Origin: JANQTF01 sp036835375 | GTDB lineage: Bacteria > Bacteroidota > Bacteroidia > J057 | NCBI GenBank assembly: GCA_036835375.1 | Contig: DAITMB010000008.1 | Span: 5,118 to 69,117 of the forward strand | DNA: 64,000 nucleotides | Direction of reading: 5' to 3' | In this document: piece by piece, positions 36,743 through 47,400 of the stretch | Layout of the letters: each line of letters begins with the position of its first letter | Position numbering within the stretch: position 1 is the first letter of the stretch | Program-made: the position numbers and the translations under genes | Notes under the pieces: model-generated | Database searches by the model: none | The model's input: only the letters and a program-made list of their open reading frames with translations | What the model was told of the DNA's origin: nothing

Positions 36743-39211
36743 ATGCGACCAAAACCAAGCCCGTACACAAGCAGACGCTCCTCCCAAATTTATATTCGGG
36801 CCTTTTTTCTTGGGCTACACTGGAAAAACCTCCTGTGGATTTTCGTGTTGCTCGCTCCTACTTTTGGAAATGCCCAGGAAGTGCCAATAACTATCGAATC
36901 CTCCCTTCCCAGCGTGTGGGAAGCCCGGTGGATCAGCGCTCCCGGGATAGAACGCCAGGGTTTCGCAGTGCTTCATTTTCGAAAGGAAATGGTACTGGAA
37001 GAGCTTCCAGCAACGCACATGGTTCACGTCTCGGCTGACAATCGGTACCAACTTTTCGTCAATGGCCAGTCGATAAGTCGAGGCCCTGCCAGAGGAGACC
37101 TTCGGCACTGGCGCTACGAGACCTTGGATCTTGCCCCATTCCTCAAGGTGGGGACCAACGTGCTGGCAGCCGTGGTCTGGAATTTTGGGGACCACCGTCC
37201 CCTGGCGCAAATGTCTCATGAGACGGCATTCCTCCTTCAAGGCGTTTCAACGGAAGCCGGGATCTGGAACACGGGAGCAAGTTGGAAAGTATTGGTCAAC
37301 CAAAGCATCTCCCCAATTCCTGCCTCCGAGTTTCAGCTACATACCTATTTGGTTGTGGGGCCTGGGGAGGCGGTAGACGGGGAGGTCTATCCCTGGGGCT
37401 GGGAACAAGAGAATTTTGAAGATTCGATGTGGTTAAGGCCAGTGGTTCTTGAGCCTGGCTACCCGAGGGGCACAGGAACTGGTGCGAACTGGATGCTGGT
37501 ACCTCGGGAAATACCTTCGATGATAGAGGCTCCTGCTCGATTTGATAAAGTGAGTCGGGTAGAAGGAATCTCTCCCCCAACTGGCTGGGAGCTTGGACAA
37601 TCTTTGGTCATTCCTCCCCACACGAAATGCGCCATTTTGCTTGACCAAGGACAGCTTATCACAGGTTATCCCCGCCTTGCATTGGGTGGAGGAGCTGCCG
37701 CAAATGTTTCCCTCACCTACGCCGAAGCATTATTCACCCCCACCGAGACCATGAGTAAAGTCGGCCAGAAAGGGAATCGAAATGAGGTAGCTGGGCGAGT
37801 CATCCGGGGCATCCGGGATGATTTCAAGCCAAATGGCGATCCCGAACAACTTTATCAACCCCTATGGTGGCGGACTTGGCGATACGTGCAGCTCGACGTG
37901 GAGACGTCTGAAGACTCACTCATCCTCTTTGATCTCAGTAGCCTTGAGACACGCTATCCATTAGAGGCCGTTGCAACTTTTACTTCGCCTAAACGGGTGT
38001 TGGATGATATCTGGGAGGTAGGGTGGCGCACGGCGCAGTATTGTGCCCACGAAACTTATGTGGACTGTCCTTATTATGAGCAGCTACAATATGTAGGAGA
38101 CACCCGAATCCAGGCATTGGTCACCATGTATGTCTCTGGCGACGACCGCCTGGTGAGAAAAGCCATCCGAGACATAGGAGATTCTCGAATTCCCGAAGGC
38201 CTCACCCAGAGTCGATACCCCTGCGCCACGGAGCAAGTGATCCCAACCTTTTCGCTCTTTTGGGTATCGATGGTCCACGATTATTGGATGCTGCGAGATG
38301 ACTCTGCCTTTGTAGCCGAGCAGTTGCCGGGAGTGAAGGGCGTGCTCAATTGGTACTTGTCTTATGTTCAGCCTGATGGTCTGCTGGGTGCCCATCCTTG
38401 GTGGAATTTTGTGGATTGGAGCTGGCCTTGGAGCGAGACTACCCGCTTTGGTGGCGTGCCTCCTGGCAATGATAGCCACTCCTCGGTCCTCAGCCTTCAG
38501 CTGGTTTATACCCTGAAACAAGCTGCCGAACTGCTCGATTATTACGGCCATAAGGAGGATTCTAAGCGATATCGCCTTGCGCTGCAGCAGCTCCGAGATG
38601 CTGCACTCAAGGTGTATTGGTCACGCGAAAAAGCCATGTTTGCCGATACGCCCGAAAAGCTGACATTTAGCCAACACGCGAACATCCTGGCAGTGCTCAC
38701 TGATGCCATACCACCCTATCTCCAACAAGAGCTGATGGAGCAAGTGCTGCAAGACAGTAGCCTGACCCAAGCGACCTTCTATTTCAGGTTTTACCTCACG
38801 CGGGCATTGGTAAAAGCGGGCTTGGGTCACCTTTACCTATCGGAGCTTCAACCCTGGGAGGACATGCTAGATCTCGGACTCAGCACCTTTGCTGAGAAAC
38901 CAGAGCCTAGCCGATCGGACTGCCACGCATGGAGTGCCAGTCCTAATTATGAATTTCTGGCCACGATCTGCGGGATTCAGCCTGCAGCTCCAGGCTTTCG
39001 CCAAGTGCTCATTCAGCCAGAACTGGGATCATTGAAGTCGGCAGCCGGCAGCATGCCACATCCGCTCGGGGTGATCTATGTCGCTTTCACTCGTGAAAGA
39101 AAATCAGGCATTCGCGCCGAGATTCATCTGCCTGAAGGACTTGAGGGTCAGTTCTTATACAAAGGGCGGCAGCAATTGCTACAGTCTGGACCCAACCATA
39201 TCGCTTGGTAA
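36743..39211 (+). CDS. GH78 alpha-L-rhamnosidase-like glycoside hydrolase, exported
   Basis: An 822-residue enzyme with an N-terminal hydrophobic signal segment (WKNLLWIFVLLAPTFGNAQ). An N-terminal beta-sandwich resembles GH78 domain N (VHVSADNRYQLFVNGQSISRGPARGD); the (alpha/alpha)6 barrel carries the acidic GH78 text DCPYYEQLQYVGDTR near residue 450 and HPWWNFVDWSW further on, and the C-terminal sandwich contains VLIQPEL. The start is the ATG at MRPKPS, the last Met before the signal segment. No SusC/SusD or other carbohydrate gene is adjacent, so it is outside a recognisable utilisation locus. Confidence 0.82.
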   Translation: MRPKPSPYTSRRSSQIYIRAFFLGLHWKNLLWIFVLLAPTFGNAQEVPITIESSLPSVWEARWISAPGIERQGFAVLHFRKEMVLEELPATHMVHVSADNRYQLFVNGQSISRGPARGDLRHWRYETLDLAPFLKVGTNVLAAVVWNFGDHRPLAQMSHETAFLLQGVSTEAGIWNTGASWKVLVNQSISPIPASEFQLHTYLVVGPGEAVDGEVYPWGWEQENFEDSMWLRPVVLEPGYPRGTGTGANWMLVPREIPSMIEAPARFDKVSRVEGISPPTGWELGQSLVIPPHTKCAILLDQGQLITGYPRLALGGGAAANVSLTYAEALFTPTETMSKVGQKGNRNEVAGRVIRGIRDDFKPNGDPEQLYQPLWWRTWRYVQLDVETSEDSLILFDLSSLETRYPLEAVATFTSPKRVLDDIWEVGWRTAQYCAHETYVDCPYYEQLQYVGDTRIQALVTMYVSGDDRLVRKAIRDIGDSRIPEGLTQSRYPCATEQVIPTFSLFWVSMVHDYWMLRDDSAFVAEQLPGVKGVLNWYLSYVQPDGLLGAHPWWNFVDWSWPWSETTRFGGVPPGNDSHSSVLSLQLVYTLKQAAELLDYYGHKEDSKRYRLALQQLRDAALKVYWSREKAMFADTPEKLTFSQHANILAVLTDAIPPYLQQELMEQVLQDSSLTQATFYFRFYLTRALVKAGLGHLYLSELQPWEDMLDLGLSTFAEKPEPSRSDCHAWSASPNYEFLATICGIQPAAPGFRQVLIQPELGSLKSAAGSMPHPLGVIYVAFTRERKSGIRAEIHLPEGLEGQFLYKGRQQLLQSGPNHIAW

Positions 39212-39290
39212 ACTCCGCTGCGATGGCGAATGTCAAAGTGACAAAATCAATTTCTCCTTGGTTTGCTGGCTTATTCGTATTTTTTCGACC

Positions 39291-40859
39291 ATGAATCCAG
39301 TGGCAACTCCACCCGTCAGAGAGCGATTAGAAGCCCTCTTAGCTCATATGAGCCATCAACTTTTTGAAAAGGAGCAAGTGCTCGCAATGGCGTTGTTGTC
39401 GGCGATCGCCCGGGAAAGCATTTTCCTCCTTGGCCCTCCCGGCGTCGCCAAGAGCATGGTAGCCAGACGGTTGAAGTTGGCATTCAAGGGCGGCAAAGCG
39501 TTCGAATACCTGATGGGGAAGTTTAGCACCCCAGACGAAGTCTTCGGCCCCGTGTCGATCAGTCGGCTGAAAAATGAAGACAAGTATTTGAGGATGGTCG
39601 AGCACTACCTGCCAGGCGCTCAAGTGGTATTTCTGGATGAAATATGGAAGGCGAGCCCACCGATCCAAAATGCGCTGCTTACGGTCCTGAATGAAAAAGT
39701 ATATCGCAACGGAGAGCAAGAGATGCACGTGGACATTCGCGGACTCATCTCGGCTTCAAATGAACTACCTACCCCGGGAGAAGGGCTGGAAGCGTTGTGG
39801 GACCGGTTTTTGATTCGAATGGAAGTACTGGGCATTGAGTCAGAAGATCAATTTGAGCACCTGCTTAAATTGCCTCAAGTGAAATCTAAGCGTGATCCTG
39901 TGCCTGAAGAGCTCAAAATCACTGACGAGGAATACCAAGATTGGCAACTCAGCATTGATCAAGTTGTGATTCCAGCGCACATTCTAGGATTATTTCACGA
40001 ACTCAGACGACGAATCCGGGCGAGGAATGTGACGGCAGATCCTGACCAACAGTGGTATATTTCCGACCGACGCTGGCGAAAAATGGCGCACTTGCTTCGG
40101 ACTTGCGCTTTTATTCACGATCGGGCGCAGGTGATTCTCGCCGATCTCTTCCTGCTCAGTGACTGTATGTGGGACCGCTACGAACAGCGCGAAGAAGTGC
40201 AGGACCTGCTCCTGGGAACCATTGTGGCACATGGCTACGATCGCCTGATTCGCTTGGGTACCCTACGCTCCCAGCTCGAACTTTGGCAAGAAGAGATCGC
40301 TGATCAGACGCGATGGACCAAGATACTGGAAATCAATCAACCTAAAACTTTCCGAGGAATGGAAGAAGTGGTGTATTACCAAATTCTGCAGTTTCGTGGA
40401 ACGGATCCGGCTTACCTGCGCGCAGATGATTGGGAATTACTCCAAGGTGGCGACGAAAAAATAATTCCCATTTTTGAGCTAAAGGAACGGAATTTCCGGG
40501 CCTTTCAACGCATCGCCGCCAAGCGATTGGAACAGGGAGGCATTCGGTTGGGAACCAAAGACACGGCGATACTTCACGAGATGGTGGAGGAAAAGAAAAT
40601 CGTTGCCCGAGATCCAGATCCGGGGCGTTGGCACAAGTGGGACCAGCAAGCCAAATGGCTACTTAGTGGGTGTGAGGAAAGGTTAAAGATTCTCGAAGAG
40701 CAAGTATTGGTGGAGTCTGGCGCATTGCAAACACATCTTTTTCTCCTGCCAGACCAGGGAAGTCACGTGCGCCAAGCCCAGACCAAGGCCAATCGCCAAA
40801 TCCTCGACCTAAAAATAGACATCCAAAAAACCCGACACAGCTATGAGGAAGGCGGCTAA
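39291..40859 (+). CDS. ravA: RavA-type MoxR AAA+ ATPase
   Basis: A 522-residue AAA+ chaperone-like ATPase. Walker A is LLGPPGVAKSMVARRLK (about residues 43-59), Walker B VVFLDEIWKASPPIQNALLT, sensor text ISASNELPTPGEGLEALWDR; these match E. coli RavA closely, including DEIWKA. The region after the lid is long and helical, comparable to the RavA C-terminal half. The internal ATG (MNPVATPP) is used; the open frame extends 71 codons into the preceding gene. The next gene, viaA, starts one base after the stop. The E. coli pair has been linked to complex I and Fe-S maturation; here that is inference. Confidence 0.92.
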   Translation: MNPVATPPVRERLEALLAHMSHQLFEKEQVLAMALLSAIARESIFLLGPPGVAKSMVARRLKLAFKGGKAFEYLMGKFSTPDEVFGPVSISRLKNEDKYLRMVEHYLPGAQVVFLDEIWKASPPIQNALLTVLNEKVYRNGEQEMHVDIRGLISASNELPTPGEGLEALWDRFLIRMEVLGIESEDQFEHLLKLPQVKSKRDPVPEELKITDEEYQDWQLSIDQVVIPAHILGLFHELRRRIRARNVTADPDQQWYISDRRWRKMAHLLRTCAFIHDRAQVILADLFLLSDCMWDRYEQREEVQDLLLGTIVAHGYDRLIRLGTLRSQLELWQEEIADQTRWTKILEINQPKTFRGMEEVVYYQILQFRGTDPAYLRADDWELLQGGDEKIIPIFELKERNFRAFQRIAAKRLEQGGIRLGTKDTAILHEMVEEKKIVARDPDPGRWHKWDQQAKWLLSGCEERLKILEEQVLVESGALQTHLFLLPDQGSHVRQAQTKANRQILDLKIDIQKTRHSYEEGG

Positions 40860-40860
40860 G

Positions 40861-42483
40861 ATGGAGGGGCTTTTCCCGGATTGGATCGAGTCACGCCACT
40901 TTCTGACCCGAGTGGACCGTTTTTTTGTGGCTGAATTGCTCTTCAATCATTTTTACGACCCTACCTATCCTACGGCTGATCAACTAGAAGCTTCGGGTTT
41001 CGAAGGACGGTTTCCCAACTGGGCCATGGTCTTCCGCGAATTGATTGGCAACCTTCGTCTCCGAAATTTAACCCGCGACCAGGAACAGTTTGCGCTGAGT
41101 GTCACGAGAGAAGCGCTGAGCTGGTGCATTCGAACGCATGCCATCTTTAGCGCCCAACACCACTTTCAGGGAGAAGAGAGCCACTTGCGCCATTTGCGAG
41201 CACATCTGGACAGTACCCCGCCTAACGTTTTTTTGCAGCGACTGGACGATCTGCGGGTTACTTCTCCTGAACAGCAGGCGACGTGGCGATTCTACACGCA
41301 GACCTTCGAAGCGGAGATGCAAAATCCTGAAAGCATTTCCTCGGATGTAGATGCAGCTATCATGCGGGAAGCATTTCTGGACGACTGGACGAAGGCGCTT
41401 CAAGCACGACAACTTAAAGCAGAGCAGGCGTTTCTCCCTACTGCCTGGGCCAGCTACCACGATGACATTCAATCAAAAGCCGAGTGCCTAGAGGAAATTC
41501 AAGACATCATCGAGCCTTTCTCACAATTTTTGGGTCAGGCATGGAACAACTCTATGGGCAACTGGCGAGCCATGAATCTGGATCAGATCCGCATCCTTGC
41601 ACGTCAATTGAAATCCGACGAGCAGCTACAGGAACTTATCGAGTGGCTGGGGCGCTGGCAGTCAAATCAGAAATCACTGGATCTTAAGCGCAGCCTCGAC
41701 CCTCTGCCCAAAAACCGATGGCACCCCAATCCTTATGGCAAATCTGAAATCATCGGCATTCACCACAGTAATCATCTGGATGCTGTCCTCCCCTCTGAAA
41801 TAGCGCTTTTGAGCTCAGAAGAAACCGAAATCATCTTCTCCCTCAAATTCATCGAACACAAGCTCCTCACGCTGCAATACCGATCAATGGATGTGGAGCG
41901 AAAGAAAGACCCCCATCAGGCACCTCAGAATCCTTCTGCTAGTGACATGAATGGCCCTTTTGTGCTCTGCATCGATACCAGCGGCTCCATGTATGGCAGG
42001 CCTGAACAAGTGGCCAAAGGGCTGGCACTGGCCATTATGGAAGTCGGATTGCGGGATAAACGTCCCGCTTATCTGATCACATTCTCGACTGGACTCCGAG
42101 CAATTGAACTCACGGGAATGGAAAGCGACTGGCCGAAGTTGATGAATTTTCTCAAAATGAGCTTTCACGGTAGCACCGATTTGCAACCTGCACTGGAAGA
42201 AATCGCACGCATTCTGAAGGAAAAACGATTCCGCAAGGCTGACGTACTCGTGATCTCCGACTTTTTGATCCCGCGACTGAACCGGGATCTTTTGCTTCGA
42301 ATCAAAGAACTCAAACTAGAACAGGGGGTGCGTTTTCACAGCATGTACATCGGCAAGAATCCAGATCTCAACCATGTTCCGTTGTCGATTTTTGACCATC
42401 ACTGGAACTATGATCTGGATCATCCTAGTGTTTTGCGTCAATGGGTGTCCTATATCCGAGCGATGGGGGGCAAGAGCGAATGA
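40861..42483 (+). CDS. viaA: ViaA-type von Willebrand factor A domain protein
   Basis: Partner of RavA, 540 residues against about 480 in E. coli. The N-terminal two thirds are helical. The C-terminal VWA domain has a complete MIDAS metal site: FVLCIDTSGSMYG (DxSxS), the Thr in FHGSTDLQPAL, and DVLVISDF. The start is the ATG at MEGLFPDW, preceded 8 bases upstream by AGGAAGG; an in-frame ATG 18 bases earlier overlaps ravA. Its stop overlaps the next ATG by four bases (ATGA). ViaA binds RavA and stimulates its ATPase in E. coli. Confidence 0.9.
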   Translation: MEGLFPDWIESRHFLTRVDRFFVAELLFNHFYDPTYPTADQLEASGFEGRFPNWAMVFRELIGNLRLRNLTRDQEQFALSVTREALSWCIRTHAIFSAQHHFQGEESHLRHLRAHLDSTPPNVFLQRLDDLRVTSPEQQATWRFYTQTFEAEMQNPESISSDVDAAIMREAFLDDWTKALQARQLKAEQAFLPTAWASYHDDIQSKAECLEEIQDIIEPFSQFLGQAWNNSMGNWRAMNLDQIRILARQLKSDEQLQELIEWLGRWQSNQKSLDLKRSLDPLPKNRWHPNPYGKSEIIGIHHSNHLDAVLPSEIALLSSEETEIIFSLKFIEHKLLTLQYRSMDVERKKDPHQAPQNPSASDMNGPFVLCIDTSGSMYGRPEQVAKGLALAIMEVGLRDKRPAYLITFSTGLRAIELTGMESDWPKLMNFLKMSFHGSTDLQPALEEIARILKEKRFRKADVLVISDFLIPRLNRDLLLRIKELKLEQGVRFHSMYIGKNPDLNHVPLSIFDHHWNYDLDHPSVLRQWVSYIRAMGGKSE

Positions 42484-43427
42484 AAATTTCCTCCTTTTCT
42501 CCCGGGATTCTGACGGGCGTGCTTATGGTGTTGCTCGGCTCGATATTTTCCTCCGCCAAGGCAGTCATCGTAAAATTGGCCTATGTGCATGACATTGATG
42601 CCATTTCGCTGCTTACCCTGCGGATGCTCATTGCGATGCCAGTGTTTTTGACGATGGGCATTTGGGCTTGGAGAAGAAGTCATTATCGGCTTCGGATCCG
42701 GGACTGGGCGCAATTGATTTTGGTAGGGCTGCTGGGGTATTACCTCGCCTCCATGTTCGATTTTATCGGGCTGCAATACATTACGGCTGGCTTGGAGCGA
42801 CTGATTGTGTTCGCCTACCCCACCTTGGTAGTGATCCTCGCATGGATCATTTGGAAAAAGCCTATCGGCTTCAACCAGCGTATTGCCCTCGTCCTGACTT
42901 ACTGTGGGATCCTCCTGGCGCTCAGCGGCGATGTGGTGATCCCAGATCCTAGTATGCTTTGGAAAGGTGCCTTTTGGGTATTTTTGTGTGCGCTGGCGTA
43001 TGCGCTGCACCTACTCGGAAGCGAGCGACTTATTCCCCGACTGGGGGTCATGATGTTTTCATCGTGGGCCATGCTGGCCGCAGCACTGGGGGTCTTCACG
43101 CATGCCTTGATCCAGCACGAGTCTGTGAAGCTACTCGGCCACCCGACGCCTCTGTATCAACTTGCCTTTTTGCTTGCTGTGATCACGACGATCATCCCTC
43201 CCTACTTCATGTCTGCTGGAATCCAGCGATTGGGGGCTGGCAATGCGGCCATTCTTGGGAGCATCGGCCCGGTGTCCACATTGATTCTCGCATGGTGGCT
43301 GCTGGGGGAGCGATTAAGCCACATGCAGTTGCTAGGGGCCGCGATCGTTTTGGTAGGGGTTGCTATGATTGGGTATCGAAAGCGGGTACCAAAAGTGCTG
43401 AAAGCAGATCCGCCAACGATCATTTGA
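42480..43427 (+). CDS. EamA/DMT family transporter
   Basis: A 315-residue inner-membrane protein with ten hydrophobic segments in two EamA halves (first starting GVLMVLLGSIFSSAKAVIVK, second with WVFLCALAYALHLLGSERLI). Members export amino acids, nucleotides or other metabolites; the substrate is unknown. It is translationally coupled to viaA by an ATGA overlap, making a ravA-viaA-EamA operon, an arrangement I do not know as standard. Confidence 0.9.
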   Translation: MKISSFSPGILTGVLMVLLGSIFSSAKAVIVKLAYVHDIDAISLLTLRMLIAMPVFLTMGIWAWRRSHYRLRIRDWAQLILVGLLGYYLASMFDFIGLQYITAGLERLIVFAYPTLVVILAWIIWKKPIGFNQRIALVLTYCGILLALSGDVVIPDPSMLWKGAFWVFLCALAYALHLLGSERLIPRLGVMMFSSWAMLAAALGVFTHALIQHESVKLLGHPTPLYQLAFLLAVITTIIPPYFMSAGIQRLGAGNAAILGSIGPVSTLILAWWLLGERLSHMQLLGAAIVLVGVAMIGYRKRVPKVLKADPPTII

Positions 43428-43670
43428 TATTTTTTGCTTTCGCAGCGAACATTTTTTTTTGCTATCGAGTTAGCGATACATGTTAATTTGTTGAAACAGA
43501 CCCCTTGACTGTCATAGAAGCTGAATACTGAGAAGCTTTTTCAATGAACAGTGAGTGTAGGATTCTGTTATTCTTGTCCGACAACTCGAATTTTCAAGCG
43601 CATCTTTGCTATTCGCCACTGTCCAAAACTTGCGATTTAGAAGCCTTTTTCACCTTTTTCGTTTTGCCTC

Positions 43671-44138
43671 ATGAGTACACTTCTGACCTCCGGTAGTATT
43701 GCTCCAGACTTGATCCTAACAGATCAAGATGGTGTGGAAGTAAAACTCTCTGACTATCGTGGTAAAAAGCTGGTATTGTTCTTTTATCCTAAAGACAATT
43801 CTGGTTCTTGCCTCAAAGAAGCGGTCAGTCTCCGCGACGGATATGATCAGCTCAAAGCAAAAGGGTACGAAGTCGTCGGTGTGAGTCCAGACAGCGAGAA
43901 ATCACATCGCAATTTTATTCAGAAGCAATCCTTGCCTTTTCGGCTGATTTCAGATCCTGAGAATCAGCTCATTCAAGCTTTTGGTGCTTGGGGGGAAAAA
44001 AGTATGTATGGAAGAACCTACATGGGGTTGCTCAGGTCCACATTTTTACTAGACGAAGAAGGAACAGTAACTCATGTGATCGACAATGTGGAGACAAAAG
44101 ACCACGCCAATCAGATTTTGAGTCTCCTAGATGGCTAG
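43671..44138 (+). CDS. Peroxiredoxin, Bcp/PrxQ-like, lacking the resolving cysteine
   Basis: Thiol peroxidase of 155 residues reducing hydroperoxides in the cytoplasm. The thioredoxin fold opens with APDLILTDQDG, then LVLFFYPKDNSGSCLKEA, which keeps the Pxxx(S/T)xxC active-site pattern with the peroxidatic Cys (residue 47). The resolving Cys found five residues later in typical PrxQ proteins is Val here, and no other Cys exists in the chain, so this is a 1-Cys enzyme dependent on an external thiol. Ends with RSTFLLDEEGTV, usual for the family. Single-gene unit with its own terminator. Confidence 0.9.
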   Translation: MSTLLTSGSIAPDLILTDQDGVEVKLSDYRGKKLVLFFYPKDNSGSCLKEAVSLRDGYDQLKAKGYEVVGVSPDSEKSHRNFIQKQSLPFRLISDPENQLIQAFGAWGEKSMYGRTYMGLLRSTFLLDEEGTVTHVIDNVETKDHANQILSLLDG

Positions 44139-44199
44139 GATTTTCATAGCAGTTCACTCCCGGTTTTTGCAGGAAGGGAGATAGGTTCGTTTTTATGGG

Positions 44200-44227
44200 G
44201 CGTCCGGTCAATCCGGACGCTTTTTTT
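44200..44227 (+). terminator. Intrinsic terminator of the peroxiredoxin gene
   Basis: GCGTCCGG and CCGGACGC form a perfect 8-bp GC-rich stem with a 5-base loop, followed by seven T. Located 62 bases after the stop. Confidence 0.92.
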
Positions 44228-44371
44228 GTGTCTATATTTTTGGGACTTAGCTCTTTAGGGCTAATCACGCGCACATCCCCTTTATTAACAGGTTCCAGCA
44301 AAAGACCCCGTACGAAATATGCCTATCAGAACTTCTCACATCGTGACCTCTACTAATTCCCTAACCCTAAA

Positions 44372-44405
44372 ACCAAGAATCGCCACCGACGGTTGTCGAT
44401 GGCGA
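44372..44405 (-). terminator. Probable terminator of the T9SS surface protein gene
   Basis: TCGCCACCGAC and GTCGATGGCGA pair over 11 positions with one mismatch and a GGTT loop. On the minus strand it is followed by TTCTTGGTTTTA, a broken T tract. It lies 77 bases beyond the stop. Together with the preceding terminator it accounts for most of the 343-base convergent spacer; nothing else was seen there. Confidence 0.5.
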
Positions 44406-44481
44406 ATTCTTGATCTACAAACACCTCATCAATTGATTCTTCGCGTTCTTACACGCCATGGGGCTTGACCGACTCAGACGT

Positions 44482-47400
44482 TTATCTGATCTCCAACTTC
44501 TTTTGGGTTGCTCGATTTTGCTGCGTGACGGAAAGCAAATACATGCCACGGGCTAGGGTTGCTGGCAATCTTAACGTGAGTCGATCACCCGGAAAAATTT
44601 CTATGGGCTGCGACCACACCAATTGTCCAGAGGCATCGTAGAGCGCCGCCTTGCCACTGCCTGTCCAAGAGGGGCCCATTTCCACATGTATTATCCCTGT
44701 AGTAGGGTTGGGATATAGCTGAATGGGCGATGCTAGTGGCTGGTCCACGGAAGCGGCTATGATGCTGACTTCTTGAACAGCGGTGTCTGCTCCGCAAAGA
44801 TTACTCACCACTTGGATCACCGAAAAAGTTCCGTTTTCCTCATACAAGTGGGAAGGTCTTCGTTCTTCGCTGGTGTTTCCGTCGCCGAAGTCCCAAAAGT
44901 ACTTCGCTGCACGAAGGGAGCTGTCCAAGAACGTCACGCGACCGCCGCTTATGTCAATTCCAAATCCAGCTTCGGGAATCGAATCGGCATAAGTGATCTC
45001 AAATGAAGGGAGAGTTAAGAGACATCCCCGGCTGTCGGCCACATAGCCGCTTACGCTCCCAACTGAAAGACTGTCAACCACTTCGCCGTTCGTCCCATTC
45101 CCCCAAAAGAAGGTGTAGGGAATGGTTCCGCCTGAAAGCGTGACGAGCACCGAACCATCGCTGGCGTCTATACACGTGGCATTCACGACCTCAGCCGACA
45201 GAAATATCATAGAATCAGGTTGCGTCATGGTGATACTGTCTAGGAATACGCAACCCACTTGGTCGGTGATCGTGGCAAAATATGTCCCAATAGACAGTCC
45301 CGCAAGGGTGTCGCCAGTCCCGCCCACGTTCCAGTTGATTTGATAGGGCATCACCCCTCCTGTCGTGTGGAGGGTGATGCGCCCGTCGGATTCACCATAG
45401 CAGGAAACCTCTCGAATGCTGGCCGTAGCATTCAATGGCGCATTTTGATTAACTGTGATGGCAGGAATATTGGCTTTGCAGCCATTGATGTCTGTGACAA
45501 GGCCTGTGTAAGTGCCCTGCGAAAGTTGAGTGGGATTTTGAACCGTGGCTCCGTGACTCCACGCATACACAAATGGGGAGGCCCCTCCGACCATCTTGAT
45601 GACGATCTCTCCTGTCGCGCCTCCGTGACAGGTTACATTTGTGATATTCACGACCTCCACAGTCGGTGGCCTTGTCATCGAAAATATCACCGTGTCGCGT
45701 GCTACCAACCCGATCGAATTGGTGATCTCCACAGTGACCATCGAGTCAATGATCGCAGACTGAAAAGGATTTTGAAGCGTAATCTTGGGAGTTGTAGCGC
45801 CGTTGGACCAAAGAATTTGGTGGTTATAATTGCTGGATCCTACATCGAGTTGAGCGCCTTGGCAGAAAAACCCTCCAGGACCCAGGTTCACCACAGGTGC
45901 ATTTCCGATGGTCACATCGTCAAATGCAAATCCATCGAGATTGCTTGATGCATCGGATCCGAAGGCTACGCGAAAAAGGACTTGCGAAGCACCGATCAAA
46001 CTGGGATCCAATGGGGCTTGTGCCTTCACCCACCCTCCAGAGCCTGTGCCTCCATTGGCCTGACCCGTCCATCCGTGCAACTGGTTGCCGGGCATTGCGT
46101 TGATTGAGGCATCGTTATACCAGTTGTTGGGATCGCCATACGCTCCGACTCGCTGCCAAGATTGGCCCCCATCCTGGGATGATTGTAACACTGCGCCATC
46201 CCAACTAAACTCTGTCTCCCACCATACATTCATCGAAATGGCGGCACTAGGCCCAAGTCCACTCATATCGAAACAAGGACTGAGCACCCAGGAGTCTTCG
46301 TTGCTGTTGTAGGAGCCCGTTCGACCCGTGATCCAGGTATTTACCCCAGAAGCTGCCCCTTTAATAGTGGGATTATTCGCATATCCCATCTGCCATGAAG
46401 AATTTGTACCTCCGGGAGTCCACCCGCCAGCGCCATTTTCAAAATTCTCTTGATAAGGAAAAGTCGTGATGTTGATCAAATTATTCACGTTCGTCGACAT
46501 GCTGTCGTTGAGCGCATTATTATCTCCCGCCACATCTACCACCACGCGAATCGTGTGAGATCCTATCGCACTGAGGTTAGCAAGCGCTGAGAAAGTGTAT
46601 TGCAAGGTGTCCCCGGGAGCCAAGCTCCCCGGAATTGTTTCAGGCGTTAAGAAAGGCCCTCCATTTACGGAAAACTTAGCCGTCATCCCTGTGGCAGTAA
46701 ACAGACCTACATTTGAAGCCTTGATCGTCACCGATTCCATACCCAGCCCACAAGCATCTCCTTTGGGCGACTCGATCGACACAGCGACCATGTCGTATGG
46801 TTCAATCTGATAAGGCGTGAATGTGTAGTAATTGTTGTCGCCGTTGACAGAAGTCAAGCCTGCAAGCGGCACATTCGCAGCGGCGGTGATTGCAAACGAG
46901 GGATTGGCTTGAATGCCAACTGTAGCGGTGACGAGGTTCGCATTGAGGCTGCTGAAGAGGTCCACAACATAGACTTTGTTGCTGGTCTCTTCTAGCACGA
47001 CTGCCAGATACGCAAATGAGCAGGGACCCCACTCATAGGAATGGTAGCGAATCCAGAGTTGGCGGTTGGGTGCAGTGCCAAACACCTTGGTCTCCACCCG
47101 GTCGTTGCTTCCCAGCGGGGGATTGGTAGTGAACTCTTCCCAAAAGCACAAAATACTGCTATCCGGCACAGAGGGATGTGGGAGCAAGCCATTGTTTCCC
47201 GGGGGACTCGGAGAGGTCATGTCGAAGGTAATGACCCCGTTTGCACTGGCCTTGAAGAAGTTGACTGTCTTTCCAAAAAACTTGAATGGGAACGGAATAT
47301 TTCCGGGATTAGACCACTGATTCACCATTAGGCTTGGACCCATTAATGTGCTCCATCCGGCAGTCTCAAAATCCGACTCGGTGTTGACCCCCCCGGGATT

